In this document: positions 24,516 to 34,370 of the stretch, piece after piece
How the letters are laid out: each line of letters opens with the position of its first letter
How positions within the stretch are numbered: position 1 is the first letter of the stretch
Origin: Paramecium pentaurelia
Taxonomy: Eukaryota > Ciliophora > Oligohymenophorea > Peniculida > Parameciidae
Assembly (NCBI GenBank): GCA_905183005.1
Contig: CAJJDO010000031.1
Coordinates: 475,842 to 539,841 of the forward strand
Direction of reading: 5' to 3'
Length of the DNA stretch: 64,000 nucleotides
Position numbers and translations under genes: made by a program
Notes under the pieces: model-generated
What the model saw: the letters and a program-made list of their open reading frames with translations, nothing else
Told to the model about the DNA's origin: nothing
Database searches by the model: none

Positions 24516-25828
24516 ATGGATTCTAAATTTATTGAAGAATTTGATTACTTGGACAAAGATTAGAAAAATTAAATGTTAGTTAATCTGAAATCTTATATTA
24601 ATCAATTGCAATCTTAAGTTCAAGAATTGGAGAGAAGTGCAATTGATATAATTATAGAAAAAGATGAAAAGATTTTATTGTTAGAGACTCTTCTCAATTA
24701 ATTATCACCATCCAAAAATTATAATAAAGATGAAGAAATACTTTAATTGAAAGCGTATCATAAATTATTTTAAAATAGCCATATAACAGAACTTTACTAA
24801 AAGCTTGATGTTGATTAAGCTTAACATTATGAAGAATTATAAGAAATTGATAGAAAATGGAATACATATTTATTAGAATAGATTTAATTAAGTAGTCAAG
24901 ATGGTTAATAATAAAAAATTGAAATGTTAGAGTCATTACTTAATCTAGAAAAGAAGAATTAGAAGTATGATCAAGAAGTATATTTTAAGGTAAATTCTAG
25001 CTGAAAATCAAAGAGAATCAAATAATGATAGATAAGAATACTATAAGTTCATTAACAAATAAAATTCAATTATTATAGGATGAATCTTAAGAACTAAACT
25101 AACAGTTAATCAAAATTCAAAGAGAAAAGGATTAATAGCGTGATCATTTTTAATCAGATAAAAATGCACTAGAAATTAAAATTAATGTATAATTATCTAT
25201 CTTATCAAAGAAATTAAATATATTGTAAAATCAAAAGGAAAAATAAGTCTAAAATCTAAAGACATAGAATGCAAAATTAATTTAAACTAACAAAGAATTA
25301 TTAAATTAGATAAATGAATTAAGAGAATAAATTGAAAGATAGATAGAAATTAAAGATTAAATACATTCAGATAATTATCTTTTATAATAAACAGCTCATA
25401 CAATCGATTAGATATAAAGAGAAGAAGTCAATATCACAGCATTTGAAATATTAGAGGAAAGTTATGAGGAAAAGGATTATATGAATAATTTAAGATAAAT
25501 TTTAGATGAAAAATCAGAATAGATTGTTTAATATGAAGAATGTATTAGATAATCTACAAAATAGATAAAAGAATAAAGAGCATAATTACAATTATTATAA
25601 TATTAACTCAAATAAATTAGATAATAATAATTCAATCAAAAAAATCTTAAAGAATATATATAAACTTTAGAAAGTGATTTCTTAGTTTCTAAATAATTAT
25701 TAGCTGAAAAAGCAGATCGTTATTAAGAATAAGTAATATTATTGACTTAAGAGAATTACAATCTAAAACAAAAGGTTAAATGTTTTTAATCCAAGTTTCA
25801 TAAGAAATTTAATCGAAATGTCGATTGA
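24516..25828 (+). CDS. Long coiled-coil protein
   Basis: 429 aa with one 23-nt intron near 24980 leaving 430 codons including the stop. It starts MDSKFIEEFDYLDKDQKNQ. Nearly the whole protein is Gln/Glu/Lys/Leu-rich with heptad-like spacing and no Pro-rich breaks, so a long coiled coil is predicted. A short basic patch at the end (SKFHKKFNRNVD) precedes the TGA. No specific family recognised; such proteins are often basal-body, cortical or ciliary structural components, but this is only inference. Confidence 0.85.
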
Positions 25829-25926
25829 TTTCAATATTGTATAATTTACTTTCTATATAAATTACAAAAAATCAATTTAATATTAAATTTTAATACGATA
25901 ATTATTATTTCAAAGTAATCGTATTT

Positions 25927-26890
25927 TCAATTTTACTTTTTTTTTGGTTTCATATTACTCATATCATATTAATTATACTGAATATCATAATCTAAAGCAT
26001 CTTAAAGTGATTAAAATAAGTTACTATTTTCATCATCATCTCCTGCTTATTATTTTATGTTTATTATTTTGCTAATGTAATGGTATGTTTTGTATTGAAT
26101 TTCAAGGAAACTAAAGGATTATTTTATTATTGTTAAGATTTAACAATATCATTGTTATTTGAAAATGTTCGTATAATTTCCAATTTTATTTCACTCTAAA
26201 CTATTAAGTATTATTTTTTTAATTCTTCATTTCTTATCATTTCTTCATCTTATATAACTTATGTATATGTTTTTTAAGTTTTTGACTTCTTTCCTAAATT
26301 TTATAATATATGGTATGTTTTACAACATAATTCAAGTCCTTTTTATAGAATCTAATCATTTTTCATTAAGTTTAAATCATATTCGAAAAGATCCTATAAA
26401 GAAAGCTATAAAATTGTTAGAAATTATTGAGACCTCACTTGGATACTTTTTATCTAACTGATAAATTGGATCTTCTAATTTCTTTACACTAATTAATTAT
26501 GTCAAATCAATTCATACTAATCCATAAAAAAAGTGATTTTATCACAGATGCTATCAAAGTTTTATCTTTAAATCTTAATTTACGTTGTATTTGGACAATT
26601 AAGTTGTTATCTTTCTATATAACTAAGTCTGACATCTCTTCCCCTAAGAGATATGATTTAATTGCTGTTTCATCTGTTAACTAATTCTCAAAGCTAACTT
26701 CATTTTCTTTTTTTTCCTCTTATTCTTAAACTTCTTAATTTGGTTATTTTGGGCCTTGATATATCTCTTTTTATTTTTAAGATATAAGTTGCTTTTAGTC
26801 TGAGTTGAGATTAGTTTCAAGTTTATTCTAGATTGTTTTTGGTTTAATATTATTTTTATGCTACTTTGGTTAACTTGAACATGTTCCCAT
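25927..26890 (-). CDS. Hypothetical MGTC-start protein, C-terminal frame uncertain
   Basis: It starts MGTCSSQPKQHKNNIKPK, another candidate N-myristoylation/palmitoylation start. One intron (29 nt near 26460-26490) is supported. The frame then reads well through QLSLQDLFEYDLNLMKNDQ and a helical part to LAKQQTQNNKQE near 26050. After that, the protein-like sequence (GDDDENSNLFQSLQDALDYD and a lysine end) is in a different frame, and I found no intron signal to explain the shift. If the shifted frame is used the TGA is at 25927; otherwise the protein ends at 25959. No domain recognised. Confidence 0.65.
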
Positions 26891-27194
26891 TTTTAAATTA
26901 AAATATTATGATTATAAATCAATTGAAATCATGAATTAATTTGCAAATCTAATTAAGAAACTAAAAATTGGTGAATATTAAGATTACTAATATTAATACT
27001 TCTTCCACCTAAATATTTTGTATAATTATTTTATATATTCATTCAAAATAGACTATTACTAAATATTTTGCCAATTTTGCAGATGATTATCTAAGAATAA
27101 CAAATAACTATTTGAATTTAAATTACATAAATACCTCAAATAGGAAAAAAGGAAAAACTCAATATCAAATTTATTAGTATAATTTAATAATTAA
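26891..27194. other. Divergent intergenic spacer
   Basis: A+T-rich spacer between the MGTC-start gene and the dual-specificity phosphatase. No clear gene; it probably carries both promoters. Confidence 0.4.
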
Positions 27195-27860
27195 ATGTAA
27201 AGTCATTGTGACTTAATACTTAATGAAAGAGGAACTCTTTGGTTGGGAGATTGCTAATCAGCATTTGATGCAGTATTTACATCAATAATTTTAGGAGTTC
27301 TTAAAAGGTAAAGGAATCAGAACTGTTATAACCGTGGCAGCAGGATTAAAATTAAAACTTGATGGCATTGTGCATCACATTATAGAGATACTAGATAGTG
27401 AAACAGCCAATATTTCAAGATATTTTTAAATTGCAAATGAATGGATAGAAAGAGGATTTAATATTGGTGCTGTATTAGGTAATAGAAATGAATTAAAAGA
27501 AGCGAAGTTCATTGCATGGCAGGAATCTCCCGTTCAGCAGCAATAGTAATTAGTTACCTTATAGAAAAGAAGAAGATGAATTATAATCAAGCCTTATCTT
27601 TTGTTAAATCTAAAAGACCCTAAATTAATCCAAATAAAGGTTTTAGTAATTAATTACAAGCATTTGTTGCAAAAGTCTCATAACCTCCATTATCTAAAAA
27701 TTCAAGAGGAAATCATTTCTAACAAAATCAAGAATACTATGATTGTAATCATTATGCTCCTATTAATCGAAAGGGATCAGCTGGAATCTTACAACAAAAT
27801 ATGAACTTTTATAAATCAATAACTAAGTCTTTGTCTTAGAGTAAGAATAAAATTAAATGA
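27195..27860 (+). CDS. Dual-specificity protein phosphatase
   Basis: 204 aa with two introns (22 nt near 27270, 29 nt near 27490); both are needed to keep the domain in frame and leave 205 codons with the stop. The N-terminus reads LWLGDCQSAFDAEFLKGKGIRTVI..., then EILDSETANISRYFQIANEWIERG with the general-acid Asp. The active site is VLVHCMAGISRSAAIVISYL, the HCxxGxxR P-loop. About 60 polar residues follow the domain. It should dephosphorylate phospho-Tyr or phospho-Ser/Thr; MAP kinases are typical substrates for the family but none is indicated here. Confidence 0.92.
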
Positions 27861-28218
27861 GTTTATAATGTTCATTTCAATTATTAAAAATGAATTTGCT
27901 TTATTTTATACATCAAAAAGACTTATTTGAGTTTAAATCTAAATATTTGGATAAACATAATTAAAATTAGAGAATCATAATGAAGAGTGTTCTTTATTTT
28001 GATAATGGATTTAAGAAATAATGTTTTTTCAGATATTTAATAGTCTTTATTTATTTTTTATTTTTAGATTCTTTTGGACTATATATATATAATATTATTA
28101 TATTTTGTTTAATATTTTTTCCGTATAATAGTATATATAAGTGAGATAGTTACTAATTTTTATATATTATTATAGTATTGAGAATGTGGAGATATTTTTT
28201 ATCTTATAAATTAATTAA
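27861..28218. other. Intergenic spacer
   Basis: Very A+T-rich spacer between two plus-strand genes; it contains TATATA-rich runs around 28080-28170. No gene seen. Confidence 0.45.
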
Positions 28219-28692
28219 ATGAGAAAATAATAATAATAAGATGAAGCAGAAGAAGATTAAGCATCTCTTATGCCAATAAAAAATCATATAAAACGAATTG
28301 AAGTAGTTGTTTGATTTAGGTTAATATTAGGAAATGTTAGTGTTGTTAAATAATGATCTTGTTAATGATGCTAAGGATATTGATAAGAATAGACAAGATA
28401 TTAGAAGTTTAGGAGAAGCTCAAAATAAAGAAAGAACAGAATTGCATAACTCATTACTTGATCATTGTCATAAAATTGTAACTGATATGCGAGAATTAAA
28501 TTAATAATCAAAAAGTGAAACATATAATCTTAAACAATAAGTAATCAACTAATTTATCAAAAGTTATCATGCCTTAATCAAGATAAAATTAGATTATAAT
28601 AAAATTTAATTGTACTCGAAAATAAAGTAATAGAAACTGACAAAGACATTGGATTTAAGCGTAGAAATTAATAATTAAATAAAAAAAAATGA
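28219..28692 (+). CDS. Small coiled-coil protein, 140 aa
   Basis: Two introns (28 nt near 28300 and 23 nt near 28530) give 141 codons with the stop. It starts MRKQQQQDEAEEDQASLMP and continues with helical sequence such as LLNNDLVNDAKDIDKNRQDI, ending NKKK. High Lys/Glu/Gln/Leu content predicts coiled coil through most of the length. No family recognised. Its stop lies 14 bp from the stop of the convergent kinase gene. Confidence 0.75.
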
Positions 28693-28706
28693 ATTAAGAG
28701 TTATAG

Positions 28707-30120
28707 TCATAGTTAATCAAAATGCTCTGATGTTGTTCTCATTAACCCAACTTAAAAATCTTCATCTTATTTCTATTATTAATTCATCACTTCTTCTGAA
28801 TTCCCTACATCCTTAGACTGTCTATCATATAGATTTATCATCTGAATTAAATCTTAAGGAACATAATGAACATGAGTATCCCAATAGTTCCAACTCAATT
28901 TCAAGGGACTTGAAACTTTTTCTTCTTGTATAGGAACAATCAAAGGATTTTTGCTTCTAGGTAAGTATTGCTTTTAAATTGATATTTCTGATTATTATAA
29001 CATTCCATCACTTTTCCTAATATCTAAAATATCGCAATCATCAAAACTTTTTGTTGACTTTTTTTATTATCCCTTATGAAGCCAAGGATGTAAAGCAAAA
29101 TCTTTTATATTTTAATATTTATAAACCTTCAGCTGAGAGTCTTTTCTCTGGATCTTTCTTTAAAAGTCTCTTTAATAGATCTTATTCTAGAGGATTTAAT
29201 TTTTTAAAAGGTAACATGTTTTTTACATTTATTTCTGAATCTCTTATCATCTCAATTGTATCTAATACAGTTTCTTACTAAAATGGCAACTATCCAACCA
29301 ATAATTAATATAAAATTATGCCTATTGACCAAATATCAACTTAAAATAGATTCATTTATACCTTTTTCATTGTAACCACCTCCTAAGAATATTTCAGGAG
29401 CTTAATAAAATAATGATCCAGTTCTTGTCCACATATCAATTAATTTAGTGACTTTCCCTTTTAATAAAAATCTTTTAGAAACTCCAAAATCTATTAATTT
29501 CAATGTTAATTTATCTCCAATTAGTATATTATCTGGTTTAAGATCTCTATGACACACTCCTCTTGAATGTAATTATTTTATTGATTAAGCTAAATTTAAA
29601 GCAATTATTTGAATATCTTCTAAACATAATTTTCCCATTCTCTATTCCAAACTCATATAAGGACAATATTCCATAACTAAGTGATGTTCTTCTTTCTTAG
29701 AATTTATAAAAAGATCTAATGCTTTAACTACACAATTTAGATCATTAAGTGTTCGATTTATATGAAATGTCTCCCTGATCGTATTAATTATTTCTGTATC
29801 TCCAGTTCTAAAGATCTTAACAGCATAAGTGGTTCTTTCTGATATATTCATATTGTTTTGATCTCGCTTGTAACATTTCTTTACAATCCCATGTGCTCCT
29901 TCACCTAATGATAAATATTCATATAACCGATCTGATGATGGCCATATTCATAAATATCACTAAAATGTCTAAATTGTTAATTTGTGCTTTTTGTTTGATA
30001 ATTTTGTATAGGTGGAGAAGAGTTTTAAGGTGGAAGATTTTATTTCAAATTCCTTCTGTTTTTGTTAAAGAGCGTGTTCTTCAGAGAAGCTCTAATAGTC
30101 ATCTGATTTTTGCGATTCAT
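28707..30120 (-). CDS. Ser/Thr protein kinase
   Basis: 445 aa with three inferred introns (29, 22, 25 nt) giving 446 codons with the stop. The kinase core shows SLGEGAHGIVKK (glycine loop), TYAVKIF (ATP-binding Lys), VCHRDLKPDNIL, LIDFGVSKRF and a P+1 region LFYQAPEIFLGGGYNEK, then VDIWSIGIIL. All catalytic residues are present, so it should be active. The subgroup looks CAMK/NEK-like, but by eye I cannot place it. A C-terminal tail of about 120 residues is polar and ends FQVGLMRTTSEHFDQL. No regulatory domain recognised. Confidence 0.88.
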
Positions 30121-30271
30121 TTAAATATAAAAAAAAATAAAATATTTTTTAATGAAAACTTAGATATTAGCAGTTAAAATACAATTATGAAAACAAAAAA
30201 AATTGATTTAGAAATATTTAATTATCTGTTAAAATAATAATTGAATTTATTATTCTTAATTTATACAATAA

Positions 30272-31712
30272 TCATTAAATTATTCCATCTTTTAATTATT
30301 CTTCGTATTATTTAATTATTCTATAATCTATTTCTTAAAAAATTGGTTATATTTATTTTTGATTACAAGCATTTTTATAATCTGTAAAGGTGTTAAATTA
30401 TTTCATAAATTAATAATCTTATTGTCTCTTTTATAATAATGGACTTTAATTTAAATTATTAATGTCATCAATTTATTAAAAATTGTTATCTTGAATTAAA
30501 TCAGAATATTTTTTTACTATTTTATCAAAAATAGGTATGGACTAATAATTGTTAAATGCTTGAATAAGTTATACCTATTTTCAATTTAATTTATACTTAA
30601 ACTTAATAAGAATCAAATAGTTTTTTCTTAGCGGAATTACAAATAGTATCATTTTTATTTATTGAATTTTCGATAAGTTCAACGATTTCTTATTAGACTA
30701 ATATCTTATATCCTTACCATAATAAATCTTGAGTTTAAAATGTCTTTAATTATTACATTATGTCCCTACTAAAAAAGCTTATGTTTTAAGTGAAAAAACC
30801 AGAGTAAGCCATTTATCCTTAATTATTTAAATATTTTTGTAATAAATGAAACAATTCTATAAAGTCATTTTCTTCATTTTAATTTTTACTTAATTAATGT
30901 ACATCATTTGTAAGACTTTATATATTATTTTGAGAATTTCTTTGAAAACTTTAATTTATTAAAATTTCATAAAAGAGTAAACTAAATTTATTCTAATGGC
31001 ATTATTTACAAAGGTAATCATAAAATAGATTAAATTTCAAATAATGATATTTTTTATTTTTAGATCCTAAAAATAAATTATGTATGCAAATTTTAAAATC
31101 TTTGAAACTCAATTTTAAGTTTATTAGTAACTATTAATACTATTCCATAAATATTTTAAAACTAGTAACTAATGTAATTTCTTCTAATTCATTCTACTGA
31201 TATAAAAATCCCAAATTCGGATCCACAGTCACTATACAAAATTTCTTTAATTTATATTTATAAATTTTAGGTTATATCTATTCATTCAAACTTGTAATTT
31301 TCTCATACATAGATAGTTTCTTTTCAAATTCAGTTTCATTTATCAAAATACAGAGTGATCTAAATATCTGTTGTTCACTTAATATACCTATTATTGGAGA
31401 AAAATAATCCTATATATTTTGATAAAATTCTTCCACTTTTCCTTATCCTTCCTTAAGACCTCCCAAAAGGAAAAATAAGATTCCACTTAGTTGTGTTTTT
31501 TTAGATAGAAATATTTAATTAGAACATATATTGCATTTCTTATCATCAAATTACATAATTTCAAGATTGCAGCTTACAGTATGAGGGCAAATAAATCCTT
31601 AGCTCATGGAATCAGGTTTACATTTTGAATTTTCAATGAGTGAGATAAACAGACTATATATTTGATCTATCTGTAAAGTTTATAGCTCACTAAAATCAAC
31701 TAATTTTTACAT
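30272..31712 (-). CDS. Hypothetical protein with N-terminal Cys/His cluster, 472 aa
   Basis: One 22-nt intron near 30590 leaves 473 codons with the stop. It starts MQKLVDFSELQTLQIDQIY. Near residues 40-80 is a Cys/His-rich stretch (GFICPHTVSCNLEI then KCNICSNQI) that may bind zinc and looks like a diverged RING or similar finger. The rest is helical and rich in Lys, Asn, Gln and Phe, with a second Cys pair (YLCKQCHQN). I cannot assign a family with confidence. It is complete, with clear spacers on both sides. Confidence 0.75.
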
Positions 31713-31952
31713 TTTTTTAATATAAACAATTTATGAAAAATAACATAATAAGTTAAAATCTCATTCTTTTTTACATCTATTTGTACCTGATCCTCAAATT
31801 TAATGAACCTTAATTGAAAAAAAATTTTTAATCAAAAATCATTATTAAATCATTGTTATACTTTAAATATAAAATATTATCTTTTTATATTATATACTAA
31901 ATATTTTTCTATTTGTTAAAATAAGTGGAAATAATTATAAAAATAGAGTTAA

Positions 31953-32406
31953 ATGGAGTCCTATGTTAAATTTGATTATATAATAGTTCAATTTCTTAGA
32001 AAGCATAAGTATTAAATTTAATCTAAAAAAATGTCTGATTAATTCATGAATAATTTCATATAAATTATAATCAAAAAGCCTAAAGTCATTTCTTACATCT
32101 AGAAAATACATTTATTGATTCTTTTCAAATTCACATAAAGAATGATTCTCCTTTAATTATTCCATCGCTAAAAAATTCAAAGAATATGATGTTAGTTTAT
32201 AATTTAATAATACTGATAACTAATATCATTAGGGACTTAAATAAAATATTAAAATTCCTGTTTAGTCATAGTTAACAAATATGCCCAAAAGTCTATTGTT
32301 TAATTATATTTACACACCAAGGTTATTGAATCCACAAGACTTTTTAATTATTCTCCTAAAATCAATTAATATGAGAATTAATATCCTCATTTTTAGGACT
32401 TTTTGA
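31953..32406 (+). CDS. Candidate small gene, splicing unresolved
   Basis: Protein-like stretches on the plus strand: MESYVKFDYIIVQFL from the ATG, NTFIDSFQIHIKNDSPLIIP (about 32105-32165), and NIKIPVQSQLTNMPKSLLFN with YTPRLLNPQDFLIILL to a TGA at 32404-32406. They lie in different frames and would need short introns that I could not place consistently. It may be a real small gene or a decayed one. The rest of the 31713-32577 region is A+T-rich with nothing recognised. Confidence 0.35.
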
Positions 32407-32577
32407 TGTAATCAATTTTTATTTGTTATGAATTTTTCTGTTTCCGCTTAAATAAAAAATTCTCTATTCATTAAATTGATTTTATATATATATATTAAGA
32501 CTTAAAATTATTCATATAATTAGAATGCTTCTAGTTATCAAGTAGCTAAATTTTATATGTGATTGTGAATGATATTT

Positions 32578-32826
32578 TCATTTTTTTTTATTCTAGGTAT
32601 CCTTCGTCTATTTATTTTTCAAATATGTTAAGGATACTTAAGTACCCTTTTATGTAGCATTAAATACTCTCGTCCAATAATTAGGTTCATCATCTTTCTT
32701 CATCTCGTTTTTGACAGGAACATATATTTCTTTATGAAATATTTTGTGAGTTTCATCATCCACATTGTAGGTTAGATAAAACCCTACACCCATCCCTGCT
32801 AATAAGTTTAAAATTGAACTTGCCAT
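32578..32826 (-). CDS. Small protein with N-terminal hydrophobic segment, 82 aa
   Basis: An intronless frame with a TGA-only stop. It starts MASSILNLLAGMGVGFYLTY, a likely single membrane anchor, then VDDETHKIFHKEIYVPVKN and a basic Gln/Lys-rich end. Codon and amino-acid composition look genuine. Similar small single-anchor proteins occur in organelle membranes, but I recognise no family. Its ATG is 24 bp from that of the divergent Dpy-30 gene. Confidence 0.7.
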
Positions 32827-32850
32827 TAAAAAAAATTTATTATTAATAAT

Positions 32851-33221
32851 ATGAGCAATAAAAGATTAAGCAATTCATCTCAATAATAGCAACAATAAAA
32901 AAAACCAAATTTTAATGATTAACCAACTGTAATTCCAACAAAAGAGGATGATAAAAAGAGTTTGAATGGTAGTTAAATAAACGATTCTCAAGATGGAAAT
33001 TAAAAATAATAACAATCAAAATTTGATCTTCCATAAATTCCTAAATTTTAGAGTCTACCTTTAAGAGATTATTTTGACAATAAATTAAGTGCAATATTAT
33101 TGGAAGGATTGAAAGAAGTTGGAAGATAGAGGTATTATTTTTGAATTATATAAATTTTAGACCTGAAAATCCGATTAGATTTTTAGGAGAATATTTACTT
33201 GAATAGGATAAATAAAAATGA
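32851..33221 (+). CDS. Dpy-30 domain protein
   Basis: 113 aa with one 29-nt intron near 33131-33160, giving 114 codons with the stop. The first 60 residues are polar and Gln-rich (SSQQQQQQKK). The C-terminal 45 residues carry a Dpy-30 motif: YFDNKLSAILLEGLKEVG, then RPENPIRFLGEYLLEQDKQK. Dpy-30 helices dimerise and dock onto amphipathic helices, either in COMPASS/SET1 histone methyltransferase complexes or in ciliary complexes such as radial spokes. Which applies cannot be told from sequence. Confidence 0.9.
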
Positions 33222-33273
33222 ATATTTATTAAGCCATTGACTTTAAAATTATTAAAAAAATATATTTATTATT

Positions 33274-34160
33274 TCACTTTTTCTTGCTTGTTTTTTTATT
33301 ATCTTATTTTTATTATTCTTTAGGTTATTCTTTATTGATATCATTTACTTTATTTTATTATTGTTATTATTATTATTGTTATTATTATTATTGTTATTAT
33401 TATTATTGTTATTATTATTATTGTTATTACTATTCTTACTACTTTTATTATTCTTATTATTTTTATTATTCCTTTTGCTCTTCTAATTTTAATTCTTTTA
33501 ATATAGATTGATCATTTTAAATTTATTTCTTTGAATCTTTTTTTTAATTCTAAACTGCTCCCTTTTTATTATTTTATTATTATTATTAATTTTATTATTA
33601 TTGTTATGCAATCTATTCTGTCTCTTATTTCTAAACTTTAATTTCTTATTTAGGTGGAGATGAATGTATATCTTATTACTTTTTTTATCCTTTTGGTGGA
33701 GATTAATCAACCTTATCAATTTATTAGTTTTTCAAATCTAAACTCTATTTATCTACACTTTGTCTTTGAACTGGCTCTTAAGATATAGATTAATGTTATA
33801 ATTCTTTTCTCTTTTATTCTTCTCTAAACATCAATTCGTACTTTGAAACTTCCTCTAAATTCTTTTGTTCTTTGTCCTGCATCTTTTTTAAAAATTTTTC
33901 TTATATGAATACTAAATTTACCATGCGCTTCTTTAGCAGCTTATTGAGCTTTATTTTATATATTCTAATTTTTTAATTTATGTTCATATTTCAAAATTGT
34001 TTGAGCAGAAAATTCATATACATTTCCAGTTGGTAAACCTTTCTTACATAGTTATCTAAGCAAGTCTAAGTAATAGATATATTTTACATTCATAAGCTTC
34101 TTGTAAACCTGAAGCTTGGATTACATTTTATTATTTCTCATTTTGTAATTATTTAGACAT
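33274..34160 (-). CDS. Q-rich coiled-coil protein with a long polyglutamine tract
   Basis: About 280 aa with two 22-nt introns near 34080-34110 and 33900-33930; both are needed to join the frames and leave 281 codons. The N-terminal 120 residues are helical (LRQLCKKGLPTGNVYEFSAQ, then Lys/Gln-rich). After that comes a Gln-rich region with KQEIKVQKQETEQIAQQQQQ and a pure Gln stretch encoded by a 15-bp minisatellite, ending in a Lys-rich tail. No known domain. The long plus-strand Tyr/Cys ORF here is an antisense shadow. Confidence 0.8.
33361..33430. repeat. 15-bp minisatellite encoding polyglutamine
   Basis: Four perfect copies of a 15-bp unit (TTG followed by four TTA on the plus strand) at 33361-33420, plus a partial copy. 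On the minus strand each unit reads four TAA and one CAA, all Gln. The phase matches the Q-rich gene. Confidence 0.95.
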
Positions 34161-34370
34161 GTAATTAATATTATTTAATATAATAGATTTTATTTTGAAT
34201 TTATTAAAATACATATGTAATTGGTTTTCTTTTTACTAAATAAGGGAATTAAAGAATTGAAGATAAGAAACAAAAACAAATAAATAAAAACAACAAACAA
34301 TGTTTATTAACATGAAAAATTTTGCATAATTATTTTTCACTATGGATCTCATATTATATATCAAAAGTCT

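Noticed and set aside
33284..33511. Tyr/Cys-repeat ORF on the plus strand
   Set aside because: It is the antisense shadow of the 15-bp minisatellite in the Q-rich minus-strand gene.
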